From Archegozetes longisetosus (lineage: Eukaryota; Arthropoda; Arachnida; Sarcoptiformes; Trhypochthoniidae): DNA of 64,000 bases. The position numbers and the translations under genes were made by a program. Shown in pieces: positions 50,787 to 63,600 of this stretch (its first letter is position 1; each line of letters begins with the position of its first letter). The notes under the pieces were generated by a model. It saw nothing but the letters and a program-made list of their open reading frames with translations. It searched no databases and was not told where the DNA came from. The stretch spans positions 2,979,855 to 3,043,854 of the forward strand of contig JAEMBT020000006.1 of NCBI GenBank assembly GCA_018873245.2. Reading direction: 5' to 3'.

Positions 50787-50875
50787 AGTAGAAGTGCGGC
50801 GGTTTGTGGTAAGCACCAATCAAAACGCTTCAACACGCCCAACGGGACGGATGGAGTTTTCTGATTGGTTCTTAC
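50787..50875 (+). repeat. Left terminal inverted repeat of the 3.1-kb element
   Basis: 89 bases, reverse complement of 53814-53901 with one extra T and a few substitutions. Includes CACGCCCAACGGGACGGATG. Confidence 0.9.
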
Positions 50876-50894
50876 TATAATATTAAAATATATT

Positions 50895-51807
50895 TTAAAA
50901 CGTCCAAGCAATTATTTTGTACTGATCGCTCCAATATAAGTGTTGTGGAGCGGTACCTGACTGCGGAATTTGCTGCCACTGTACAGCAAATTGCGGAATC
51001 GTCATAACTCCATAATATTGCAGATCTGTGACGCCGCTTACATCCAAGAAGTGAGGAGGATATTGTTGAGCCATCTGATGTTGAAGTTGTTGATGTTGTT
51101 CCTCGAGTTCTTGGTGTCGACGGAGAAGTTCGTCATACATAGCGTAGAGACCATCGTAGCTTTGTTGAAGGTCCTGACGTCGCTGCTGAACACCTTAATG
51201 CAGATGCACGAGATCCTGATGCGTCCCATGAAGAGTGTCGAAATTATCCCGCAATCTTCATGTTGTTGTTGGAGCGCATTGTATTGTAGATACGGTTGTT
51301 CGTCCTCGACGTCTCCCTCAACCAGCTCCTCGAACACTTCATCTTTCGTAGTCGGGACTTCACCATGATCGTAAATGGAATTTAGGTTCTTCTGATCAAC
51401 TAAAAAATCTATTAGTAAGAAGTTAAAATGACTAAATTAATTTATTACTTACATTCATAAATCGAGATACTTAAAACTTCATCCGTCACATCAAACTCAC
51501 TATGCAGCCTTGTTGGAGAAAATATGAGCGTACTCGGAGGTGACCAGACCAGTGATGACACCCACGGAGCAATAGCGGCCACAGGTCTTCCTTCACTGGA
51601 GAATGTGTTCCAATTGTCGCTACCATTCCTCTTCGCCCTCCAGCATTCTTCGAGTGAAAAGTTGCCCGGTTGATCGCCACACTAAGAGACATTATTTTTA
51701 CTTGATCAATCGATGTTGTTGCTTCTTAATAGGTCGAGCCAAGACTAATTGAATTTTGTTATTTTTTGCTGACTACATACCAAAAAAGGCGTGAACTTTG
51801 TGAACAT
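50895..51807 (-). pseudogene. Element gene A: Q-rich coiled-coil protein, damaged
   Basis: Three minus-strand exons join: 51807-51781 (ATG, nine codons), 51681-51453 and 51399-50895. The middle exon reads NFSLEECWRAKRNGSDNW and onward without a stop; the last begins with an acidic stretch (EELVEGDVEDEQPY) and then a long Gln/Glu/His coiled coil (RRHQELEEQHQQLQHQM). The frame changes by one base after YNALQQQHE (about 51239) and there is a TAA soon after (about 51196), so the copy is broken. The C-terminus is otherwise open to a TAA at 50895. No family recognised. The base composition is clearly more GC-rich than the flanks, a sign of foreign origin or of a relatively young insertion. Confidence 0.55.
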
Positions 51808-52045
51808 CCAATGAGGACGAAGTTCAGGGGTTCATTACGCTAACATTTAGTGCTAAAAGTATTATAAAAGGTTCATGAATTGTCCTCCTGCAGTATAAAC
51901 AATAGTGAATGATTAGTCCCTAACATTTAGTACATGAAAACTGTGGATTACTTTTGTGAAGCAGCACAGTATGCTTAAGGGTCAAGCTTGAGTTCAAAAA
52001 GACTGACCTTTATGAGTGTCTGTTGAGTCTTTTGTTTTGATGAAA

Positions 52046-52055
52046 GTATATAAAG
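52046..52055 (+). promoter_or_regulatory. Probable TATA box of element gene B
   Basis: GTATATAAAGAG at about 52046-52057 lies some 100 bases before the ATG at 52153, in the 346-base gap between the two divergent genes of the element. Confidence 0.5.
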
Positions 52056-52152
52056 AGTTTTAGATTCTACACTTCTTCATCAGTTCTCTCATCTCTTTTG
52101 AGAAGTTTTGTGCAATAACATTTTGCTAAATAGTTCAAGACATTTCTTGAAG

Positions 52153-53411
52153 ATGGCATTTGGATACATTATTTGAAACTTCAAGAATTGCAAACTTACT
52201 GGAGCTCGTCCTATCGTATACTTGTCCAATATGCTTCAACCTACTGAAAGATCCAATTAAGGTAAGATGTTAATTAATTTTCATATTTTTCAAGTTAATT
52301 AATTTCTTGCTTGATTTTATTTTTAAGTTAATTCCACACGATGTAAATATATTCTGTGAAACATGTATATCAATGATAATTGATAGAATGCCTACAGAAG
52401 GTGGAGTACCTGCTGAAGCCTTCCCATGCCTTCCCTTGCAGAGAGATGACTGAACATAGTGGCGTAAGTGCAGCTGAAAAAAATTTACCAACATGATGAA
52501 CCTATTTGAGATGAGTAACTTGTAGTATAATCATGTTAAAAAAGATAATAAACATATTTCAGATAAAATGCAAATATGAATGCAATGGATGTGATGGCAA
52601 ATTTAAAATAGTAGCTCTTCCTGGTCACGTGAATAACTGTAAATACAGGGATGGAATGAACAGCATTTACAGTGAATGTAAACAGTGGGTTGAAGCCCAC
52701 AATGGCTTCGTCATCGCTGCTTGACCATAATTGGTAAAAATCTCAATACTTGTCGCGTAAGTTATTTTTCTAATAGTCATTTATTAGAAATAATTCATAT
52801 CTTTTTATATTTCAGAAGGAATATGAAGCCATCATTCGAAAGCAAAGATGTGAAATTACTAAATTGCATAAAGAGTTAGATGACATGTCAAACAAGTTTA
52901 ACAACATAAATGATCGTTTCAAAAATTTCCACATCTGAATCAGAGTGGTAGAAAAGGGTATTGTTGCTGGTGTCAAACGGAGATTCAATCTAGAGTCTTC
53001 TGACAATGAAGAATGTGGTATGTAGTGTTTATTTTTTAATTTTGTTCAATTTTAAATTAATAAAAGTTATTCATTTAGCCCCAACCAATCCGCTAGAGAT
53101 GGACTTTAGCAAGAAGTGTGAGTTTTGTTATGGCATCTTTCTCCGTGTACAATTGTACAACACCGAAAATCATGCCAAAGAAGAAAAATTAATAAAAAAA
53201 TAAGCTAAATCCACACAATCTAATGGACGAATTAACATCTGGTACATCAACTTCTCAGATACATACTGAATCTGGTAGTGATGCGCCATTAATCGTGGAT
53301 CTTGAACAAGACTTTTCACGCACCGTTGAGGATCAGGCGATTAACCCTCCTTTCACTCATGGTCCAAATGGTTCGATAGAAGTTATAACACTTTCAGGAG
53401 AAGATAATTAA
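52153..53411 (+). pseudogene. Element gene B: RING-like and zinc-finger protein, damaged
   Basis: Exons about 52153-52261, 52328-52525, 52563-52724, 52816-53017 and 53079-53411, with good GT-AG borders. Order of parts: a RING-like segment (YTCPICFNLLKDPIK, then IFCETCI and a Cys-Pro stretch, FPCLPLQ); a second finger (KCKYECNGCDGKFK, then LPGHVNNCKY); a charged helix (KQRCEITKLHKELDDM); a third C2-H finger (KKCEFCYGIF...NHAKEE); an acidic Ser/Thr-rich end (VITLSGEDN). The order RING then finger resembles the N-terminal part of vertebrate RAG1 and of mollusc mobile elements related to it; TRAF-type ubiquitin ligases are the alternative. Breaks: one extra base after ATGGCA, frame changes near 52440 and 52490, a stop at the end of exon 3 and near 52936, and a frame change near 53200. 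No transposase domain. Confidence 0.55.
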
Positions 53412-53813
53412 GGTAAAATTACAAATATAATTTAATGTATTTAATATAGCATAATAATAAAATCTTTCAACATTTATATTACAGCTTATTATCGATAGAC
53501 CGAAAGAAAATTTAGGGAAACTATATTTTCATAATTCATCTAATGTATCAATTATTTTTAATTTTATAAAATATTATTTTAATTTTTACTTATCCAGTAT
53601 AAAGTATTTGTTTAACATTCTTATTACTTCAATAATGGTTATTTTAAAAATCAAATTTATTTCGGGTGATGTGACTCATGAGAGTTGTGATTTCAAGAAA
53701 CTTTTTACATTGTCCGAAAAAGCACTTCAAATTTTTCATGTTTTACAAAATAAACTTATTTATAGTAAAAATGAATAATTGAGATGAAAAACCTCACAAA
53801 GATGATCTTCGCG

Positions 53814-53901
53814 GTAAGAACCAATCAGAAAACTCCATCCGTCCCATTGGGCGTGTTGGAGCGTTTTGATTGGTGCTTACCACAACCGCCGCACTTCTAC
53901 T
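53814..53901 (-). repeat. Right terminal inverted repeat of the 3.1-kb element
   Basis: Reverse complement of 50787-50875; ends CCGCACTTCTACT, followed directly by the duplication TACAAT. Confidence 0.9.
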
Positions 53902-53907
53902 TACAAT

Positions 53908-54672
53908 TACGACTAAATCGATAAATGAGTCCCGAAAAAGAGGACTAAGTGTTATCACTTGAAACAGATTGTAATAACACAAGGTTTACTTATGAGCTCA
54001 TATTTGAGCTCAATTTGAAAATTTAAAATATATAACTTAACTTATTAGTAGAGTTATGAAAATATTTAATCGTGCTCTTGTAATAGTTGAATAAGATCTT
54101 TAGTCTGACTTAACAACTCTTATTTACAGTATATCGTTTCAAAAGCTCAGAATTTATTGCATTAATAATGAAATATTTCTATGTAGAACATGGATGTGCA
54201 TTTGAGACTTGTATTCTCAGAACTCAAGCTCTTCATAATGACTTTGAGAAATAGAGAAGGTTTCTAAAATCTAAATTGAGAATAGAAAAATAGAGAAATT
54301 AAACTTTCAAGCTACACTGACTGGTTAAAATCACATTCTGCAAAACTGACTTTTACGACGAAGAATCTACGTTCACGTCTAGAGTACTTGTAATCAGAAG
54401 GGCGTACTGGCTAATAATTATGATAATTCTGTTTAACTAAAAACTATTTTTTAATTAAAACTTCATTATTGAAAACGAGTAATATTCTATTTAAAAAGTT
54501 GACATTTTATAAAACCTTCGGCACGAAAATTATTTACATAGTTATACGAAATATGCCTATATAAACGAAGATATGCTAAGGTTTTTAGTTCACTTGAGAA
54601 TTCATCTTTGTGGTGAAAATATCAATGAAAGCAAATTTGATCTAACAAAACTTATATTGATCTGAGTTATAT
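53908..54672. other. Intergenic, upstream of fatty acid synthase
   Basis: AT-rich; no gene recognised. The element therefore inserted about 770 bases upstream of the synthase start codon and could affect its promoter. Confidence 0.45.
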
Positions 54673-57600
54673 ATGGAGAAAAATGTTGATATTAAACTCA
54701 TGCTTCAGGAAGGTAAAGAAACAGTCATAAGTGGAATAAGTGGACGTTTCCCTGAATCCGACAGCACTGATGAGTTTGCAGAAAACTTGTACAATAAAGT
54801 TGATATGATTACTGAAGATGATCGACGTTGGCCTACAGGTAAGATATAGTGTTATCAATTTTAAATCTGACTTTTAACAAAAAATCAGATTTGTTGGAAT
54901 AGATGTGAAAACTTTTGTTGCAAATTATAGAAATGCATTTTAAACAGTTATACTTATTTTGTTATATCTTCGATGTTTCTATATATTTTCATTACTAAAT
55001 GTGCAATTCGAAGGATGTAATTACATATGAAGTTATAAGTATAGATACGTTTCTTAAAATGAGTCTAAATTGTTGTTCAATTGCAAAGTTCAAATAATTA
55101 TAATGAGATTTTTAATAAAGAAAAAACTTAGTCTAAAATCCAGTTATATTAAGACTTTATTGTATTTCGAAAAGGTTTTTTAAATTATTCGATATATATC
55201 ATTTTGGTCTAAATTAATTTCTCAGATCAGGATGTAATTAAAAATTTTATAATTTTATTCGAAACTTAATTTTTCCATTACTCTTCACAAGCATTAATTT
55301 TGCATTATACTCTTTATTAAACATGTAAATTTTTCGTATTTTGTCTTTAAAAATGATAACTTTATTTAAAGTTCACTGTTTGCCTACTACAATAAAAACT
55401 AAAGATACATTCGATTAAAATCTGTATATAATGTGTAAGAAATGCAATAAAACCCAGAAAGAGTCAGAATTATGGCGACTTTGAAAGATTTTAATCCCCT
55501 GCTATTTTAATCCTTATAAGGTCAATATTAGAAACCTTTTCACCTGTTAATTCTAAAAATAAGTACAAAAACTTGTGAAAACTTATTGCTTTACCAAACT
55601 GCAATCGACAGAAAATTGCTACTTAAACCATCATTTGATAAATAGAAAATAATCTTAATCTTTATTCCTTTACAAACAATTGAAAGTTTCTATTTGAAAA
55701 AAGATAATGCTCATTTATTAAACAAAATTGCTTGAACTATAGATAAAGTATCACATAAAAGATTAAAAATTCTTTAAAGGATTAGTCAATATTATTCAAA
55801 AACAATTTTCTTGTAGATTTATACAGCATGAATCAGCGTATGGGTAAATTTAAAAAAATTGATAAATTTGATGGAGCATTCTTTGGTCTAATGTCGGAAG
55901 TAGCAGATACTGTTGACCCTCATTCAAGAATTTTATTAGAAACGACATATGAAGCTATTTGTGATGCAGGTATTGCTTGATAGCACTTTTAAGTAGCTGA
56001 AGAATTTGAAACATCAAATTTTGTACCAAAGGTATAAACCCTCAAACACTTCGAGGAACCAAAACAGGTGTATATATCGGGTATTCATCGATAGGAATGC
56101 CTGATGGACAACCATCAGAAATTCAATACGATTCTCGTACTTCAGTGAAAGATTCAGCTTTTTGGATTTCTGGAACTTCAAAAGCCTTTTATTCCAATAG
56201 AATTTCATTCTTATTCGATTTCAAAGGACCATCAGCAGTGATAGATACAGCGTGCTCTTCGAGTATGGTAGCGTTAGATGTGGCTGTCACTGACTTGCGA
56301 TTAGGTAATGTCCTGCTCCAATTCACGGTTCTGGCTTTTATATTAATTTTTTGCTTAATTTAAACAAATATTATGAAAATCTATAGAAAAATCATTGCAC
56401 TATCAATTATTCAAGGCGTTTAGCCTGATGGTCAATTCCATCACTTATTACTACATCTTTTTAAATTCATACTTCAATTCTTGATAAGAAAAATTCAGTT
56501 GATTTGTTCATCAAACTCGATAGTCAAAGTTAATCACAAAGCATGTGTTGAAAACTTTGACTGTATAACAATCACAACTTTTCCCACAGTAGATTTCAAT
56601 CATAGGCTAAAACTAGACTATTCAATTCAAATCATGTCATAACTCTTAAGTGGAGCCTTTTTCCCAATATAATTCATACATCTTAATATAAATAATAGAC
56701 TTGACCGAAATAGAAAATCTCGATTCACTATCATTCAAAGAGGGACTTTTCAGTATAGCTCACAGGCTCTCAAATTATATTCATAGTGTTCAGCCTGAGA
56801 GTTGTGTCAAGCGTTAAAATATATCTGTTAGTTATGTCTTAATTATGAATAAGTAAAACAGATAAGTTGGGAACATGGACTTAATGGAAAAACTCGCTCT
56901 ATTTAAGTATCTATATAAGTTTTTATTTCCCATCAAAGTCAGCACAAGATTTAAAATTGAAATAAATCATAAAAACTTGATTTCGCAATAATCTATTTAA
57001 ATCATTAAGGAATGTTTTTGAAAATAATGAATGAATCTTAAATCATTTAATTATAAACTTTTCAATCATTAAGAAATCGCTCATTATACAAGGGGTACTA
57101 GTCAAGTTTTGAGAATCTGATATTTAGATTAGTTGTAATGAACTCCAAGTTTATAATTATTAAATATAGCATAATATGGGATTACATAATAAGTATTGTT
57201 GATATAGCCTTGAAAATTTAGGAAATATGTAAAGTTTAAACAGAACTACTTTGCACTTTTGCTATTATAATGGCTGAGCTAACAAGGCGTGATTTCGTGC
57301 TATAATTTCACATTTTTTTATAAAAAAGGCTTATGAGAGCTGGTTAAAACGTATGAAAAAGTTTATAGAAAACCAAAGAGAGTACTTCGAAAAAAAATTC
57401 TTAATATAATGTATTTAACTCTTGAATAAATTGCTTATTCTCAAAACTTAACTAGTACTCCTTGTACTTTAGATAAATGTGAACAGGTAATAGTTGGTGG
57501 AACAAATATCTGTCTTCAACCGTTAACAAATCATATCTTCCAAAATGTTAAGTTCAATTCTTCTGATGGCATTTCTAGAGTGTGGGACGAAGAGGCAGAT

Positions 57601-60600
57601 GGATACGTACGAGGAGAAACAGTTGCATGTCTTTTCTTACAGAGAAAACCAGATGCAAAGCGTATTTACGCAACTGTTTTACATTCGCGAACAAACATTG
57701 ATGGCTATAAGAAGATGGGTGATCTTTTTCCATCTTCTGAATATCAAAGAGATCTTATGGTTACTACATATAAAGAGGCAAATGTGGATCCCCTAGAAGT
57801 GACTTACTTTGAAGCACATGGAACTGGAACTAAAGTAAATCTTTACAAATTCTAATTCCAAACATTTGATGCAAACTCATCATTCTTGTAAATTGTTCGC
57901 TTTAAGGTCGGAGATTCACAAGAAGCCCGAGCTATATTCAATGCATACTGTGATGGACATGAAGGAACCCTACCTATTGGTCTGTTGAAGAGTAATATTG
58001 GTCATGGGGAGCTTGTGGTATAGCTTCTTTCGCAAAAGTCATAATCTCCTATGAGAATGAATGCATTGCTCCTAATCTGAATTTAAAACAATTGAAAAAT
58101 GAAATATCAGTAATGTGTCCACCTTTATTTCCAGTGACTGAAAATCTGACATACATTCCAGGTATTTCTTACTCCTTAGATATTATATGACAATATGATT
58201 CCGTGTGCACTATTGCAATAAAGCCCTCATATAGGGAAATGGTTGGCGTTAATAGTTCATATCCAATTATAACGAGGTTTCAGTATATCGAGTTATTACT
58301 GCCATATGTATTCATGTAAGCTGGCTAGTGATAAAAACTTGAAACTAATATTTATTTCTGACATTCAACAATTTGCTGATGAAAAATCTTACTAAAAATC
58401 ACAATCTATTATTTTTGTATTCCAATTAGTTCTGAATTCATTCGGAAATGTCTCCAAATCTAAAATAAGCGGCAGTTATGTCAGAGTTATTAATATATTT
58501 TCTCGAGAATTATCGCAAAACTTTCACAATTTTTAAGAATCAACCAGTTATACTACTTTTTCAGATTTAATTTATATGAGAATTTTACTTAAATTTAATC
58601 CAAGCTGTCATCAAATAAATGCTATAATATTATATAATATTAAAATTAATTGGAAAAATTTTGGCATTTAGGTATTGCTGGAGTGAACTCATTCGGTATT
58701 GGAGGAGTTAATGCACACGCACTACTAAAACCTAACTATAAAATACTGGATAAAAGCTCATTAAAAATAATGGACAAGATCCCTCGACTGATAAATATTT
58801 GTGCTCGTAATGAAGATTCACTAAAAACTATCTTTAACTTCATCGAAAACCATCCAAACAAAATAACACGAGATTTTCTGGCCTTAATAAACGATGTGAT
58901 GAAAATGAAGCCATCACTCATTTCTGCTGGATTTCCATATAGAGGTCAATTTAGATTTATTTCTCATAATTTATATTGCTTTGTAAGAGCGGAGTTCAAA
59001 CAGATAATCACTTGACAGTTAGTTAGTTAGGTTTAATTTAACTGAAGTCTAGGTCTAATCATTGTTTGATGACAAGAGGAGAAGAATAAGAATTTGCTTT
59101 AAATTTTTTCAATTAAAATTTCCTTTATATAACTCATTGCACATTTTGATTATATAACTCGTTTTATTATTTTTTTATAACAGCCTCGATGTTAATAAAA
59201 CCTTTGGGTGAAGGAGATGAACATCAGAATTATGAATATGTAAAACAATCATCAGTTTGGGTGGACAAAGTTTCAAAACCAATTTGGTTTCTGTTTCCTG
59301 GACTGGGAGGTCAGTGGACAGCAATGGCAAAAGCATTGATGCCAACCGGCATATTTGCTGATAAAATAGAAGAATGCGCACAAATACTTAAACCTCATAA
59401 CATAGACTTGAAATATCTATTACTTTCTGATGATAAGAATACCATGTCTACTATAATTAACAAGTTTGTTGCAACGACTGCTATGCAGTTGGCTTTAACT
59501 GAAGTATTGTTTAGTCTGGATGTGATTCCCGATGGAATCATTGGTCATTCATTTGGTGAAATAGCATGTGCTTATGCTGATGGATGTCTCACAACAGAAG
59601 AAGCGATGTTGACTTCTTACTGGAGAGGAGCTATCACAGAGAGTGATGAGAAAATCCCAAAAGGTTTGATGGCAGCGGTCGGACTTTCGTGGGATGAAAC
59701 TAAAAAATTATGTCCAAAAGGAGTTTACGTGGTTTGCAATAACTCAAAAGAATTGGTTACCATATCAGGTGAATTGTATCTTAGAGCATTCTCTGAATCT
59801 TCAATGTTCATTCAAAGTCCGCAAAATATTATGTTAGTCTTTACACATTTTAACGCAATCTGATAGGACAACATTTAGGAAGACAAATATCACTTAAGTT
59901 GGCACTAAGCTAACTCTCTGGATATTAATCTCTTGCTATAAGCTTGAGTCACTGCTCAATTAGCTGAAGTTGAATGATATGTTAGAAAGATAAGCTAATT
60001 TACCTTAATTCTTAAATGAGAAAAAAGGCAGAGAAGTTCTGTATAAGTAAAAAGTGATTATTTCGCAATTAAATGAGATTTCCAAGTTTAAAAATGCAAT
60101 TAAGATATTAAGAAGATTATGTAGCGGGTAAATGAAACAAAAGTCTTACATTTAAGATCAATTTATTGTGAATTACAAGTTTTAATCATAACTTTTTAAC
60201 AGAATATATTTTGAATTAATTAATCGGAAAATTAAGTCATTACCAGTTATTCATAACTAAACACTTATGTTAACTCAAACAGTTAATGAATTGTTTAACA
60301 AGAAATTCTTCTTTCCTGATGATAACTATTTTTTCTCGAAATTTAGGGACTTATAAAGAAACAAAAACATTCATAGAAAGCTTGATTAACAAAAAGATAT
60401 TTGTTCGTCAACTCGATAGCAACGAAATACCATATCATAGTCCTTATATGAAGTCTTCAGCTCAAAGAATGGTTGAAACATCAAGAAGAGTAATCAAAAC
60501 CCCCAGAGAGCGTTCAAATAAATGGATATCGACTTCGATTCTGAATTTAAAATCGAGTGAAAAACTGGCAAAATATGCTTCTGCTGAATATTTTGTTAAT

Positions 60601-63600
60601 AATTTGATAAATCCAGTATATTTTCATGAAAGACTTGTAACTTTACCAAAGGATTCTATAGTTATAGAGATAGGACCACATGCATTGTTTGCCAGCGTTA
60701 TTTCTAAATCTTTGGAATCAGCCAATTATGTGCCTCTTATTAAGAGAGATCAGAATTAAACAAATCTCGAACATTTTCTTCTTTCTATTATATCAGTTGG
60801 GAATCAACCCATCGATTGAGAACTTATATCCAAAAGTTGAATGGCCTGTGGCCAGGGGTACACAATCGATCAGTTCACTTATTAAATGGGATCACAAGGA
60901 TTCATATGTTGTCAAGAAATTTCCTGAATATAACTTCAGAGCCACAGCTTCTGATATGACGTTTTCGATCTGTTTGGCAAATCCTGAATATAAATTCTTA
61001 GCAGATCATTGCATTGATGGCAAAGTTTTATTTCCAGCAACTGGTTATTTGATGCTCGCTTGGAGACGATTGGCCATGTCTCGAGGTCAGCAGTGGACAA
61101 AAGTGCCTGTCCTATTTGAAGATGTTCAATTTCGCAGACCAATATTTTTGTCAGAAAGTGAAACAACTAAACTAACTGTGAGGATTCTTGAGCCATCAGG
61201 TAATTATTTCTATCGAAAAGTAATTACTACTAAGATAATAATAATTCTGTATTAATCCGTGATTTCATGACTCATATTTTGCTTAACTAATAGTATAAGT
61301 TAGACTTAATATAAAATCATATATTCATGTTCACGGTTTGCACTCAAAATTAATGGCTGTAATTTCACAAATGCAGAGAAGAGTCAGGTATGTATTAGTG
61401 GATAAATACAAAATTCTTGTGTTTCAGACTTTCGAATTTTCAAACCAACTAAAATTATTTGAATAAACTTAGAGGCATGTAATATGCGATAAATTTACCG
61501 CTTTTTGACTTGGAGACACAAAATACTTTCATTTAATTTTTTTACTCTTCTGTTAATAAGAACGTTTTATAAAGCTTGAAATATCCTAGCCAGAAATTTG
61601 AATTTATAGCATACAAAAATTTCGAAAATTGATAAAGAACATTTATTTGCTAAGAATTCTTTTAATAGATCGGCAACCAATAAAAAAGAACAGCATACAA
61701 GACTAAATTAACTCAACTTTTTGAGAACATCTGATTTGCTCAGAAATCAGTTTCTTAGTTACACTTGAAGACTTAATAATTAACGATAGCTAAAGATGAA
61801 CACCGTTCTATGTCAGCTTCCCTGTGCTATTCATCAAATCTTTGCAAAATTTTGTTTGTAATTTGTTTTGATTACTACATCGAAAATGAAATAAGTTTCA
61901 TAACATACTCTATATAAAGATCGGATAGAAAGCATACTATAACATCATTTTTGGTTGCTACCGAAGATTATTAAGCTTCTGAATATACAATATTTAATTT
62001 TGTAAAATTTTTATCAAATACTGTTTGATTTAGGGAATTCGTTATACTGGAAAACAATAACATGGCATCTTTTGGTCGTGTCCGTGTTTTAGAAGATGAT
62101 ACTCTCCATTCTCAAAATCTAATTCATAATCAAGAATTCAACACAAACAGTGATTCATTGATGTTGGATTCTTATGGTGTATATAAAGAATTGCGAATTC
62201 GCGGTTATGATTATGGCCCAAAATTTAGAGGAATCCAAGAGATGAGAAACGAAAGTTTGGATAAAATATACGGAAAAGTCAAATGGACTGACAATTGGAT
62301 CTCATTTATGGATTCTATCCTACAATTGATGTTAGTAGCAGAATGTTCCAGGAATATTTTCGTTCCTGTAGCTATCACATCATTGAGATGTGACCCAAAA
62401 GTACTTTTCGACGCTATTGAAGAAAACAAACAAATGATTTATGACGAAGATTATTCTGAACAGCAAACGAATCTGAAAACTAGAGCAGAAAAATTAGATA
62501 GTCAGCCTTTAAGCAATTTAAAATCTGATACTGAAACAGAAGGACAAGAATTGATTGAAATGCAAAAAGTAATGGAACCTGAGATAAAACAGTTTGAAGA
62601 GATTTTCAACACTGGCAAAGGAAAGTACATGTCTATCCTGCCCATTTATGGCGATACTCATTTGAAACTCACTGTTGCCCCTGGTATTGAACTCAATAAT
62701 CTTGTTACTGCTTCTATTCCTCGAATCAATACAACACACCCTAAATGTGAATCATATCAGTTTATCCCTAATGAAGAGAACGATGCCATTGACAACATCT
62801 ACAAGAAACAGATTACAGAATATCTACAGGTACGAAATTTTCACATTTTTGAAACGTTAAACAACATTTGTAAATATTATTCAAAAGAATTTTGTCGCCA
62901 ACTTTAATCAGAAAGCATTTAAAACTATTTTCTATAAGTAATTTACAATAAATTTGAAAATTCATAACAATTCAATCATTGAACAGATTCTTAATTTCTT
63001 TTAAGGTTTGCTCTTCACTTGCAAATAAATTTTTGAAAAATCTTGGTTTACATGAAACGATAGAAATGGGTAGTTGTGACCTTGTTTCAAAAGAACTCAT
63101 TCAGAGTTATTTGAGAGATGAAAAACAAGAATATGTATTACTCAAGATATTCAATGAAATTTTAAATTTCTGTCGTACTAAGAATAACAATTTGTTGATT
63201 GGTCAAAAAGATAAACTTTCAAAACAAATTATAGATCAAATTCTTAACAAACCAGAATTTGATTCAACCAAGGATATCATTAATCAAGTTTCAAAAAATG
63301 AACACTTCATACGTCCTCTTCTCGATGTCGTCAGTGAGAACAATGTTCCCAAGAAAGAGATTGGAGTTGTTGAAATCAATTTAAGCAATGTCATTACTGC
63401 TATAGATGTGGACAATTGTTTGGCTTCTGCTGTCGTATATTCTATAGCTGTTGACTACACTTTAGTTAATAATTCTAAAGAAAGTTTACCAGAAGATTTG
63501 AAAAATAAGTCTTACAAATTGGTTGAATGGAACCCAAATGAAAGTACATTTTCTAAAGATATACAATCAGTTGATCTCTTGATTTACAGAGACAGTTATG

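Larger units (their letters stand above)
50787..53901. mobile_element. 3.1-kb terminal-inverted-repeat element with two divergent genes
   Basis: Bounded by inverted repeats of 89 and 88 bases (50787-50875 and 53814-53901) that begin AGTAGAAGTGCGGCGGTT and differ at only a few positions. The 6-base duplication TACAAT flanks both ends (50781-50786 and 53902-53907). Ends of the form AG...CT with a 6-base duplication are the hallmark of Polinton/Maverick elements, which are inserted by a retrovirus-like integrase, but those are 15-20 kb; no integrase, polymerase or capsid frame is seen here. The interior holds two divergent intron-containing genes, both damaged, around a central promoter. It is best described as a non-autonomous element carrying cargo. 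The inverted repeats also contain an internal palindromic pair (GTAAGCACCAATC / GATTGGTTCTTAC). Confidence 0.8.
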
